This document shows, in pieces, positions 16,153-23,461 of a stretch of DNA of 23,631 bases. This stretch comes from CAZQLE01 sp964593905. GTDB taxonomy: Bacteria > Chloroflexota > Anaerolineae > Anaerolineales > Anaerolineaceae. Where the stretch lies: the NCBI GenBank assembly GCA_964593905.1, contig CAZQLE010000038.1, positions 1 through 23,631 of the forward strand, written 5' to 3'. The first letter of the stretch is position 1. Each line of letters begins with the position of its first letter. The notes under the pieces were generated by a model, which was not told where the DNA came from, searched no databases, and saw nothing but the letters and a program-made list of their open reading frames with translations. The translations under genes were made by a program, and so were the position numbers.

Positions 16153-16701
16153 TTAGCGGATTTTACCTGCGGTCCAGGTCAGCACACCAGCCAGAATACC
16201 CCCACCCAGGGCGGTAAAGAGCTGCGGCCAGGTCATCATGGTCACCAGCGTGGCGGGCATGGCAATAGCCTGGGCGCCTTCGGCGCCGGCCAGCTTGAGC
16301 GCGCCAGAGGCCAGAACCGTCACCACCGCGGCTAAAAGGGCAAATTTCGCCCCTGCGGCGGCGGCCACGGCCACAGCCTGGCTGCGCTGGCGCACAAGGT
16401 TATAGATCGATACAAAAGTTGCGTTACCCAGGGCAATAAAGGGCACCATGACCAGCAGCGGCAGGGGCAAAACACCGCGCAGCACCGCAGCAATGGGGGT
16501 CAACATGCCAATCACCAGCGCCGTACCCACACCCGCCCACTCAACCGTGAGCAGCAGCAGCGCATTCACCAGCACACCGGTAATGGCTTGAGGCATACCC
16601 AGATTGGGAATAATCAGCGCAGCAGCAGCCAGAAGGCCGAACCGGGCAGCCGCAAGCGGGAAGGATTTTTTTTGTTCACGAACAAGCGTATTTATTTGCA
16701 T
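16153..16701 (-). CDS. ECF S-component-like membrane protein in the hydrogenase operon
   Basis: Hydrophobic protein of 182 aa with about five to six membrane helices and a short basic N-terminus. General shape, small size and the segments ARFGLLAAAALIIPNLGM, GMLTPIAAVLRGVLPLPLLVM and VPFIALGNATFVSIYNLV resemble substrate-binding (S) subunits of energy-coupling-factor transporters. No ATPase or T subunit is nearby. GAGAGG lies upstream of the ATG. The gene is 34 nt after hydA and ends at the operon terminator, so it is co-transcribed with the hydrogenase. Supply of a metal or cofactor for hydrogenase assembly, or a membrane partner, are guesses; the substrate cannot be read from the sequence. 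Confidence 0.6.
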   Translation of the reverse strand: MQINTLVREQKKSFPLAAARFGLLAAAALIIPNLGMPQAITGVLVNALLLLTVEWAGVGTALVIGMLTPIAAVLRGVLPLPLLVMVPFIALGNATFVSIYNLVRQRSQAVAVAAAAGAKFALLAAVVTVLASGALKLAGAEGAQAIAMPATLVTMMTWPQLFTALGGGILAGVLTWTAGKIR

Positions 16702-16735
16702 TAGATTTGTCCTCTCAACGAATAAGTCTGATCGA

Positions 16736-18445
16736 TTACCGGGGTTGGTAATGGGTGTGCAATGCTTTGTGCGCCGCCTTGCTGTTTGGTTCTTCCAACC
16801 ACTCGCGGTAGAGCTCTTTTACCAGAATATTGTCGTGCGCCACGCGGATCTGCTGGCGTTTATCGGCTGCTTTTAAGCCACGGGCGCGAAGCTGACGCTG
16901 GGCCGATTCATTGGGGAATGGCTGACCAGCGCCGCCGGCACAGCCGCCGGGGCAGGCCATAACTTCCACAATATCATAATGGACCTGACCGGCATCCATT
17001 GCCGCCACCAGCTTGCGGGCGTTACCCAGCCCACTGACTACGGCCACATGAACCATTTTCTCGCCCACCGAAATTGATGCCTCACGCACACCTTCCAGAC
17101 CCGCCGCAGGTTCCAGTTCCACATCGGTAATCCGTTCGCCGCCCAACAGATAGCGCGCCTCGCGCACAACCGAGGTCGCCACACCGCCCGAAGCGCCAAA
17201 GATCACACCCGAACCGGTTGCAAAACCAAACGGGGCATCGAACGATTCTTCCTCCAGCTCGCTAAAGACAATCCCGGCCGCTTTAATCATGCTTGCCAGT
17301 TCCTGGGTGGTGATCACCGCGTCCACATCGCGCACGCCATCCCGGCTAATTTCAGGCCGGCGCGCTTCAAACTTTTTCGCTGTGCAAGGCATGATCGACA
17401 CAACAAAAAGTTTTTCCGGTTCCAATTTTTCTTGCCGGGTGTAATAGGTTTTCAACAAAGAGCCAAACATTTGCTGTGGCGACCGGCAGCTCGATAACTG
17501 GCCGATTTTCTCAGGGTAGAAAGTCTCAGTGCATTTAACCCAGGCCGGGCAGCAAGAGGTAAACATGGGCAGCTTTTCATTGCCCAAAAAGCGCTTGATA
17601 AATTCGCTGGTCTCTTCAACCGTGGTCAAATCGGCCGCAAAACTGGTATCAAACACCTGATCGAAGCCCAGACGTTTGACCGCCGCCACCATCTGACCGG
17701 TCTGAATACGGCCAGGTTGCAGCCCAAATTCCTCACCAATTGCCACCCGAACCGCCGGGGCAACCTGTGCCACCACCCTCACGTTCGGGTTACGCAGCGC
17801 TTTCCACACCTTGTTGGTTTCGGAACGCGCCGTCAATGCGCCGGTCGGGCAGACGGTTGAACACTGACCACAATCCACACACACTGTGTCGCCCAGACCC
17901 TTGGCATAAGCAGGCATTACCCGCGCCTTTGCGCCGCGGAAGGCAAAACCAACAGCCCCAATGCCCTGCACTTCAGAACATACCCGCACGCAGTCACCAC
18001 ACAGGATGCATTTATTCTCATCCCGCACCAGACTGTAAGCCGATTCATCCAGTGGCAGCATCGTTGCGCGCGGCGGAAAAGGCACACGGTCAACCCCATA
18101 ACGGGCGCACAACTCCTGCAGTTTACACTTCCCATTTTTCGTGCAGGTGGTGCAGTCGCGGTTATGATTGGCAAGCAGCAGCTCAAGCATCATCTTGCGA
18201 ATGCGCATCAAGCGCGGCGTGTTGGTCTTGATTTTCATTCCATCACTGGGCGGTGTGGAGCATGAGCTCATCACCATGCCGCGCTCATCTTCAATCACAC
18301 ACATCCGGCAAGCACCATAGACCGATAATTCCGAGTGGTAGCAAAAAGTGGGCAGATCCACGCCACTCTGACGCACCATCTCCAGCAGATTCTGCTGACC
18401 ATTAATTTCAACTTTTACACCATCAATTATCACGGTTCCAGCCAT
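16736..18445 (-). CDS. hydA: [FeFe]-hydrogenase catalytic subunit HydA
   Basis: Catalytic subunit (2H+ + 2e- = H2), 569 aa, modular M3-type. From the N-terminus: plant-type [2Fe-2S] (Cys35, 46, 49, 62); His-Cys [4Fe-4S] (His94, Cys98, 101, 107); two [4Fe-4S] ferredoxin motifs (Cys146/149/152/156 and Cys189/192/195/199). The H-domain has all three signatures: TSCCPAW (Cys298 as proton-transfer Cys, Cys299 as ligand), MPCTAKKFE (Cys354) and EVMACPGGCAGGAGQP (Cys498, Cys502). The last has Ala where many enzymes have Gly in GGGQP. The C-terminal small-subunit-like segment ends HTHYQPR. The start is 2 nt after hydB with GAGGTGAGG upstream. Neighbours hydB and hydC imply a heterotrimer that may use NAD(H) and ferredoxin together. 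The HydEFG maturases are not in this window. Confidence 0.96.
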   Translation of the reverse strand: MAGTVIIDGVKVEINGQQNLLEMVRQSGVDLPTFCYHSELSVYGACRMCVIEDERGMVMSSCSTPPSDGMKIKTNTPRLMRIRKMMLELLLANHNRDCTTCTKNGKCKLQELCARYGVDRVPFPPRATMLPLDESAYSLVRDENKCILCGDCVRVCSEVQGIGAVGFAFRGAKARVMPAYAKGLGDTVCVDCGQCSTVCPTGALTARSETNKVWKALRNPNVRVVAQVAPAVRVAIGEEFGLQPGRIQTGQMVAAVKRLGFDQVFDTSFAADLTTVEETSEFIKRFLGNEKLPMFTSCCPAWVKCTETFYPEKIGQLSSCRSPQQMFGSLLKTYYTRQEKLEPEKLFVVSIMPCTAKKFEARRPEISRDGVRDVDAVITTQELASMIKAAGIVFSELEEESFDAPFGFATGSGVIFGASGGVATSVVREARYLLGGERITDVELEPAAGLEGVREASISVGEKMVHVAVVSGLGNARKLVAAMDAGQVHYDIVEVMACPGGCAGGAGQPFPNESAQRQLRARGLKAADKRQQIRVAHDNILVKELYREWLEEPNSKAAHKALHTHYQPR

Positions 18446-18447
18446 GA

Positions 18448-20331
18448 TTACCTCACCTCAATTGCAGCAAAGCGGCAAGAGTCGACACAGGCGCCGCAGT
18501 GAATGCATTTTTCCTGATCGATCACAAAGGGCGATTTCACCTTGCCCGAAATTGCACCGGCCGGGCAAACTTTACTGCACAACGAGCAGCCACGGCATTT
18601 TTCGGCTTCGATGTAGAAGCGGCGGAAGGCCTGACAAACGCCCGCCGGACAGCGATGATCAACCACATGGGCAATGTATTCATCGCGGAAGTATCGCAGA
18701 GTGCTCAACACCGGGTTCGAAGCCGTCTTGCCCAGGCCGCATAACGAAGCATCCTTCACAACCAGGGCAACTTCTTCCAGCAATTCGAGATCTTCCAAAG
18801 TGGCCTGGTCAGCCACAATCTTATTCAACAAATACAGCATCTGTTTGGTGCCCTCACGACAGGCCACACACTTGCCGCAGGATTCATGCTGAATAAATTC
18901 CATAAAGTAGCGCGCAAACTCGACAACGCAATTCTCTTCATCGGTCACGACGATACCGCCCGAACCAACCATTGCACCCAGCGATTGCAGCGAATCGTAA
19001 TCCAACGGTTGGTCCAGCAGGCTTTCGGGCAGACAGCCGCCCGAAGGGCCGCCGATCTGAACCGCTTTAAATTTCTTGCCATCTGTAATGCCGCCGCCAA
19101 TATCATAGATCAGCTCGCGCAGCGTGGCGCCCATCGGAATTTCAACCAGGCCAGAATTGTTCACTTTGCCGGTCAGGGCAAATGTCTTGGTACCGGGACT
19201 CTTCGCAGTGCCGTTGGCCCGAAAAGCCTCAGCGCCTTGCAGAACGATCATGCTGAGATTGCCCAGAGTTTCAACGTTATTGATGATGGTGGGTTTACCC
19301 CACAAACCAGAAACAGCCGGGAACGGCGGGCGGGGCCGGGGCATGCCCCGTTCACCTTCCACCGAGGCCAGCAGCGCGGTTTCTTCACCGCATACAAAAG
19401 CGCCTGCCCCTTCACGAACAATGGCATGGAAAGAGAAACCCGAACCAAGAATATTTTCACCCAGCAAGCCAAAGTCTTCTGCCTGCTGAATCGCCATGCG
19501 CAGACGGCGAACCGCAAGCGGATATTCAGCGCGCACATAGAAGACACCTTCCGAAGCGCCAATCGAGTAGCCGGCAATCATCATGCCTTCCAACACCCGG
19601 TGTGGGTCGCCTTCCAGCAGGCTGCGGTTCATAAATGCGCCGGGGTCGCCTTCGTCTCCGTTACAGACAAGATATTTCACATCCGATTTCTGTTTGCGGG
19701 CAAATTCCCATTTCTTTCCGGTCAAAAAACCGCCGCCGCCACGACCGCGCAAGCCCGAGGCCAAAACTTCTTCACCCACACTTTCGGGGGTCATACCGGT
19801 CACAGCCCTGGCAATTCCCTGATACCCCCCCACTGCAATGTATTCTTCAATACGCTCGGGATCCAAATTGCCACAGTGCGCCAGAATATGGCGTTTTTGT
19901 TTGCGATAAAAAGGAGAATCATCGGTATTGGCGTATGGTTCCTGGGTGACCGGGTCGCGATAAACCAGGCGGCGCACCACTTCATTACGTTCCACTGCCC
20001 GCAGGATCTCGGCCACGTCTTCAAGTTTCACATGTGTGTAAAGCACATTCGAAGGCTCAATGTGAACCAGAGGCCCTGCCGCGCAAAAGCCGCGACACCC
20101 GGTCGGAACGACCGATGTGCCATGAGCATGTTCGTCTTCGGCCAAAAGTTCAATATTAACCAGACTGCCGCTCTCGCGCACCAAACGAACCAATTCACCA
20201 TATACTTTCAACGCACCGCTGGCAATACACCCCGTACCCGCACAAACCAGAATGCGGGTCTTTTGTCGGTCGAGATAACCGGCATAAATATCGCGTGCGA
20301 CATTGAGATCGTTAATGGAGTTAATTTTCAT
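18448..20331 (-). CDS. hydB: NuoF-like flavoprotein subunit HydB of the [FeFe]-hydrogenase
   Basis: NAD(H)/FMN subunit, 627 aa. N-terminal thioredoxin-like [2Fe-2S] domain (Cys30, 35, 79, 83); NuoF core with the glycine-rich FMN/NADH loop GLRGRGGGGFLTGKKWEF (193-210) and CNGDEGDPGAF (223-233); [4Fe-4S] ligands Cys485, 488, 491 and Cys531; C-terminal two [4Fe-4S] ferredoxin motifs (Cys579/582/585/589 and 609/612/615/619). This is the domain order of HydB/HndC in trimeric and tetrameric [FeFe]-hydrogenases. I chose ATG 20331, with AAGGAG 7 nt upstream, overlapping the hydC end by 11 nt; an upstream extension in the same frame lies inside hydC. A long antisense frame opposite this gene is a shadow. 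Confidence 0.95.
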   Translation of the reverse strand: MKINSINDLNVARDIYAGYLDRQKTRILVCAGTGCIASGALKVYGELVRLVRESGSLVNIELLAEDEHAHGTSVVPTGCRGFCAAGPLVHIEPSNVLYTHVKLEDVAEILRAVERNEVVRRLVYRDPVTQEPYANTDDSPFYRKQKRHILAHCGNLDPERIEEYIAVGGYQGIARAVTGMTPESVGEEVLASGLRGRGGGGFLTGKKWEFARKQKSDVKYLVCNGDEGDPGAFMNRSLLEGDPHRVLEGMMIAGYSIGASEGVFYVRAEYPLAVRRLRMAIQQAEDFGLLGENILGSGFSFHAIVREGAGAFVCGEETALLASVEGERGMPRPRPPFPAVSGLWGKPTIINNVETLGNLSMIVLQGAEAFRANGTAKSPGTKTFALTGKVNNSGLVEIPMGATLRELIYDIGGGITDGKKFKAVQIGGPSGGCLPESLLDQPLDYDSLQSLGAMVGSGGIVVTDEENCVVEFARYFMEFIQHESCGKCVACREGTKQMLYLLNKIVADQATLEDLELLEEVALVVKDASLCGLGKTASNPVLSTLRYFRDEYIAHVVDHRCPAGVCQAFRRFYIEAEKCRGCSLCSKVCPAGAISGKVKSPFVIDQEKCIHCGACVDSCRFAAIEVR

Positions 20332-20860
20332 TGCCAGACTCCTTGGTCGAATCCCCGCTGACACACCCATCCTCTTTCTCACGTTCAATCAGGGTCTGCA
20401 CAACCATTTCAGCCGCCTCGGGCGACATTTGCGGATACACCGTTTCGTTGATAACCATGACGGGTGCAATGCCGCAGGCCCCCAGACACGCCACCGTCTC
20501 AAGTGTAAACAGACCATCTGGGGTTGTAATCAGCCCGCTTTCGAGGTTAAATTTCTTGCTCAACGAGTCATAAATCTTGGCAGAATTCTTGACATGGCAG
20601 GCTGTGCCATCACAGATTCGCACCAAATATTTCCCTTTGGGTTCCAGAGAAAATTGAGCATAGAAAGTAGCCACCCCGTATACCGTCGGGGCTGGCACTT
20701 CCAAAGCCTCAGTAATAACATCCAACGAATCGGCCGGCAAATAATGGAATTCTTCCTGAATTTCCTGCAGCATGGCGATCAGCTCTGAACGTTTGTAGTG
20801 ATGCCGTTCCAGCGCTTTGAAGGTCACCTCCTGCACCGTATCTTGCAGCTCCAACACCAT
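20321..20860 (-). CDS. hydC: NuoE-like [2Fe-2S] subunit HydC of the [FeFe]-hydrogenase
   Basis: Electron-transfer subunit, 179 aa, thioredoxin-like ferredoxin of the NuoE family. The helical N-terminal part (about 1-75) contains LPADSLDVITEALEVP and VYGVATFYAQF. The [2Fe-2S] ligands are Cys83 and Cys88 (CDGTAC) and Cys125 and Cys129 (CLGAC). The C-terminus is a charged, non-conserved tail. Start ATG 20860 has a strong RBS (GAGGAGGAAAGA). The upstream open extension is not NuoE-like and crosses the leader terminator region. It is the first gene of the hyd operon and overlaps hydB. Confidence 0.95.
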   Translation of the reverse strand: MVLELQDTVQEVTFKALERHHYKRSELIAMLQEIQEEFHYLPADSLDVITEALEVPAPTVYGVATFYAQFSLEPKGKYLVRICDGTACHVKNSAKIYDSLSKKFNLESGLITTPDGLFTLETVACLGACGIAPVMVINETVYPQMSPEAAEMVVQTLIEREKEDGCVSGDSTKESGNEN

Positions 20861-20909
20861 TCTTTCCTCCTCTAAGGAACTTGTAATGATAAAAATAAGA
20901 TTATTGCGC

Positions 20910-20946
20910 AGTACAAAATAAAAAGACCTGAGGTTTAGCTCAGGTC
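20910..20946 (-). terminator. Intrinsic terminator inside the hyd leader
   Basis: On the - strand GACCTGAG (20946-20939), 6-nt loop, CTCAGGTC (20932-20925), then TTTTTATTTTG. It lies about 65 nt upstream of the hydC start. It either ends a short upstream transcript or acts as an attenuator. Confidence 0.75.
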
Positions 20947-21071
20947 GATCGTACCATTTTTCACAATCTGCCGCGTCATCCGATGTAGGCATTTTCAGAG
21001 GCGGAAATATTCAGTGGTAAAGGGGAGAAGAATCAACATTTTGATGGAGATAAAAATATAGAAGCGTTGAG

Positions 21072-21090
21072 GAAAATCTCACAGATTTTC
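21072..21090. promoter_or_regulatory. 19-bp palindrome in the hyd leader
   Basis: GAAAATCT-CAC-AGATTTTC, perfect 8-bp arms with a 3-nt centre, about 210 bp upstream of hydC. The shape suits a dimeric repressor or redox regulator site. It does not match the Rex or FNR consensus closely. The stop of the candidate leader peptide lies within it. Confidence 0.45.
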
Positions 21091-21132
21091 GTGAATTCTG
21101 CGCTGCCCTGATATCAAATGAACACATCTCAT
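21079..21132 (-). CDS. Candidate 17-aa leader peptide upstream of hydC
   Basis: ATG 21132 preceded by the purine-rich AAAAGGAGAGGG (best SD core 8-10 nt from the ATG) opens a 17-codon frame, MRCVHLISGQRRIHENL, ending at TGA within the palindrome. A second ATG in another frame (38 codons) starts 5 nt downstream on the - strand. Small size means the evidence is only the RBS and the position ahead of a terminator. Confidence 0.3.
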   Translation of the reverse strand: MRCVHLISGQRRIHENL

Positions 21133-21179
21133 TGGTTTCCCTCTCCTTTTTATCTAACGCATACCTCCCAAAACACACC

Positions 21180-21224
21180 TTAAAACAAAAAACTTTCAGA
21201 GTGGGTAATTTCACTCCAAAAGTT
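21180..21224 (-). terminator. Terminator of the tRNA-Thr transcript
   Basis: Stem arms 21212-21224 and 21191-21203 (13 bp including two G-U pairs when read on the - strand), 8-nt loop, then a T-rich tail (TTTTGTTTTA). It lies 16 nt after the tRNA 3' end. Confidence 0.8.
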
Positions 21225-21240
21225 TCTAAGTCACAGCCAG

Positions 21241-21313
21241 AGCCACCTAAGAGGATCGAACTCTTGACCTGACGATTACGAATCGTCTGCTCTACCAGCT
21301 GAGCTAAGGTGGC
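21241..21313 (-). tRNA. tRNA-Thr (anticodon CGU)
   Basis: 73-nt cloverleaf on the - strand: acceptor GCCACCT/AGGTGGC, D arm GCTC-AGCTGGTA-GAGC, anticodon arm GACGA-TTCGTAA-TCGTC with CGT at 34-36, variable AGGTC, T arm AAGAG-TTCGATC-CTCTT, discriminator T. The 3' CCA is not encoded and must be added. It reads ACG codons. Confidence 0.96.
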
Positions 21314-21327
21314 TTACTGCGTGCAAA

Positions 21328-21356
21328 ATTATATCAGAACCCCCCACAGGGCTCAA
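21328..21356 (-). promoter_or_regulatory. Promoter of tRNA-Thr
   Basis: On the - strand TTGAGC (21356-21351), exactly 17 bp, TATAAT (21333-21328), 14 nt before the tRNA 5' end. A near-consensus housekeeping promoter. Confidence 0.8.
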
Positions 21357-21438
21357 GGGTAAACCGTGTTTAATTTTATTCTTTTGGAAAAATCATAAAA
21401 ACAAAAAAACGGGTTTTCCATAACTGCTGTTTTTCTTC

Positions 21439-21444
21439 TATACT
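21439..21444 (+). promoter_or_regulatory. Possible -10 box for the glycosyltransferase gene
   Basis: TATACT, 77 nt before the likely TTG start, with only a weak -35 (TTTCCA-like) upstream. Tentative. Confidence 0.35.
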
Positions 21445-21521
21445 TGTGCTGTGTCAAATCTTATTCAGCGGCCAGCCTGAGCACGAAGATGTGAATTGGA
21501 GCCTTAATAGTGGAGGAATTT

Positions 21522-22772
21522 TTGAAAATAGCCATGATCTCTTATCATACCTGCCCACTGGCGGTGTTGGGCGGCAAAGACACCGGCGGCATGAACGTCT
21601 ATGTGCGCGAGCTAACCCACCATCTGGGGCGTCTGGGAGTTCATGTGGATGTCTTCACCCGTTCACAGGATGAGCATGTTCCTCAGGTGCTGCATGATCT
21701 TGGTTATGGAAACCGGGTTGTCCATGTGCCCGCCGGGCCAGAATTCCCATTGCCCAAGCAAGAATTGATCGCCTATTTGCCCGAGTTTACCGATGGAATT
21801 CGAAAATTTGCCGCCGAAAAAAACATTCAGTATGATCTGATCCACAGCCATTATTGGATGTCGGGTATTGCGGCCGAACCACTCAAAACAGAATGGGGGG
21901 TGCCGCTGGTTGAGATGTTTCACACCCTGGGGAAAATGAAGAACCGTATTGCACGCAATCCCGCTGAAATTGAAGGCCCTTATCGCACAGATGGCGAGGC
22001 CCATATCATCAAAATTGCAGATCGGATTATTGCCGCCACCCAGGCCGAGAAAGCACAGCTCAATTTTTTGTACCGGGCCACTGAAAGAAAAATTGAGATT
22101 ATCCCCCCGGGGGTGGATATCAGCCGCTTTTATCCCATTTCAAAAGATGAAGCCAAAGCAGTGGTTGATTTGCCTAAAAATTCACGGGTGCTTTTGTTTG
22201 TCGGGCGCATAGAGCCCTTGAAGGGCGTTGAAACTTTGGTCCGCGCCCTGGCCGAATTACACCAGCGCGGATTACTGGAAAAATATCTCTATGATCTGGT
22301 CATCATCGGCGGTGACCCCAATGCCAGTCCCGACCAGATGAACACCGAAATGCAGCGGCTGCAAAAACTCGTCCAGCAATTGGGAATTCATGAACTGGTA
22401 CTGTTTCTGGGAAAACGCAGCCAGGATGTTTTGCCGTATTACTATTCAGCCGCCGATGTGCTCGTTATGCCCTCGCATTACGAGTCGTTTGGCATGGTTG
22501 CCCTCGAGGCAATGGCTTGCGGAACCCCGGTTGTCGCTTCACAGGTTGGTGGGCTGGCTTTTTTAGTGCAAGATGGCGTCACCGGCTACGTCATTCCAGA
22601 TGGCGACCCGCTTCAACTGGCCAACCGCCTGGAGACATTAATTACAAACGATAGCCTGCGCCAAAAACTAGGGCATCAGGCGCAAAGATATGCTCACGCC
22701 TATGCCTGGGAAAATATTGCCGCTCAGGTATTATCCATGTACGAAGCGCTGATCAATCCTAGCGAGGAATAA
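21522..22772 (+). CDS. GT4-family glycosyltransferase
   Basis: Cytoplasmic retaining glycosyltransferase with the GT-B fold, 416 aa. Acceptor half: MKIAMISYHTCPLAVLGGKD with the GG-x-N loop (TGGMNVYVRELTHHL), and HSHYWMSG. Donor half: IIPPGVDISRFYP, LLFVGRIEPLKGVETLV, and the nucleotide-sugar E-x7-E motif in HYESFGMVALEAMACGTPVV (about 318-338). The closest groups are MshA (inositol-phosphate glycosyltransferase) and sucrose-phosphate-synthase-like enzymes; donor and product cannot be decided here. The start is probably TTG 21522, because GGAGG lies 5 nt upstream and the protein then begins at the usual beta strand; GTG 21510 is the alternative. The 3' end overlaps the convergent gene by 14 nt. 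Confidence 0.9.
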   Translation: MKIAMISYHTCPLAVLGGKDTGGMNVYVRELTHHLGRLGVHVDVFTRSQDEHVPQVLHDLGYGNRVVHVPAGPEFPLPKQELIAYLPEFTDGIRKFAAEKNIQYDLIHSHYWMSGIAAEPLKTEWGVPLVEMFHTLGKMKNRIARNPAEIEGPYRTDGEAHIIKIADRIIAATQAEKAQLNFLYRATERKIEIIPPGVDISRFYPISKDEAKAVVDLPKNSRVLLFVGRIEPLKGVETLVRALAELHQRGLLEKYLYDLVIIGGDPNASPDQMNTEMQRLQKLVQQLGIHELVLFLGKRSQDVLPYYYSAADVLVMPSHYESFGMVALEAMACGTPVVASQVGGLAFLVQDGVTGYVIPDGDPLQLANRLETLITNDSLRQKLGHQAQRYAHAYAWENIAAQVLSMYEALINPSEE

Positions 22773-23409
22773 AAAGTTGAAGCGCAAACTGCAACAAATA
22801 CCAGATAAATACCGCATACCACAAACGCTGTATCCGCCGGTCAGAATGCAGAAAAAGGGCAACGATTCCAAACAAACTACCCGCCAGGCATATTCCGCCG
22901 GCAACATATTGCACCCAGCCCAAAAACGAAAATGAAACAATCAGCCAGGTCAAAGCCGTAATTAACAAATGACCGACCCAGTTGAGCAAAATCACCAGGC
23001 CATATAATTTAACCCCGGTGGGTAAAATATTCCGCCGCCACAGGATGGAAATTACCAGCGCGATCAAGATCAGCGAGACCACCCCGGCAGCCCCCACAAG
23101 TTGAACAGCTTCAAGCGAATTACTGACCTCAATGACCACCCAGCCCACCAGGCCGCCCACAATGCCATACCAGGCCCGATAAGGTTCAGAATAACGGGTT
23201 AAAAGCGAACGTTCCAGACAAAAAACCGATACGGCCAGCATTCCAACCACATAAAGCAACACACCGGCCTGGGTCTCAAAAGCCAGCCGAAAAGGAATCA
23301 ACAACAGGGATAACAATTCGCGCAAGACAAGCAGTACAACCACGCACAATAAGCCATCCACAATTTTGCTGCGGAAATCTCTCCTGATTTTGGCGATGAC
23401 TGGCGGCAT
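22759..23409 (-). CDS. Unknown polytopic membrane protein
   Basis: 216 aa, not recognised. Basic N-terminus (MPPVIAKIRRDFRSK) followed by about six to seven hydrophobic helices, starting IVDGLLCVVVLLVLRELLSL and ending WYAVFIWYLLQFALQLF, with short charged loops (ERSLLTRYSEPYR; HSDRRIQR). No catalytic motif seen. The start ATG 23409 has a modest AGGTG upstream; the frame is open further upstream but runs through AT-rich intergenic DNA and the dinB end. Its last 14 nt overlap the glycosyltransferase gene tail-to-tail. Confidence 0.7.
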   Translation of the reverse strand: MPPVIAKIRRDFRSKIVDGLLCVVVLLVLRELLSLLLIPFRLAFETQAGVLLYVVGMLAVSVFCLERSLLTRYSEPYRAWYGIVGGLVGWVVIEVSNSLEAVQLVGAAGVVSLILIALVISILWRRNILPTGVKLYGLVILLNWVGHLLITALTWLIVSFSFLGWVQYVAGGICLAGSLFGIVALFLHSDRRIQRLWYAVFIWYLLQFALQLFIPR

Positions 23410-23440
23410 AAAAGAACACCTGCATGGAGATTTTTTACTG

Positions 23441-23455
23441 GTATGGTTATACCAT
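23441..23455. promoter_or_regulatory. Small palindrome near the membrane-protein promoter region
   Basis: An inverted repeat TATGGT-TAT-ACCATA lies about 30 nt upstream of the ATG and contains a TATAAC -10-like hexamer on the - strand. Possible operator; short and unsupported otherwise. Confidence 0.3.
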
Positions 23456-23461
23456 AGAATG

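Larger units (their letters stand above)
20861..21240 (-). promoter_or_regulatory. 380-bp gene-free leader of the hyd operon
   Basis: Between the tRNA and hydC, on the - strand in order: the tRNA terminator; a candidate 17-codon ORF with RBS (21132-21079); a palindrome overlapping its stop (21072-21090); a weak promoter-like pair TTGATT-N17-TGAATA; an intrinsic terminator (20925-20946 stem); and, after it, a poor promoter-like pair TTGTAC-N19-TATCAT. No larger credible gene. The transcription start of hydC cannot be fixed by reading. Confidence 0.5.

Noticed and set aside
18886..20361. 491-codon open frame on the + strand opposite hydB
   Set aside because: Fully antisense to a gene with intact FMN, NADH and FeS motifs. 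Composition (rich in His, Asn, Arg, Gln, Phe) is typical of a codon-bias shadow; no RBS-start pair or domain recognised.
20332..20388. Upstream extension of hydB
   Set aside because: It lies inside hydC and has no RBS; ATG 20331 is preceded by AAGGAG.
20861..20992. Upstream extension of hydC
   Set aside because: It crosses the leader terminator and encodes non-family sequence; ATG 20860 has a very strong RBS.
21011..21214. 67-codon frame on the - strand between the tRNA and hydC
   Set aside because: Its start lies inside the tRNA terminator hairpin, so it would not be on that transcript; only the shorter RBS-linked frames downstream are considered.
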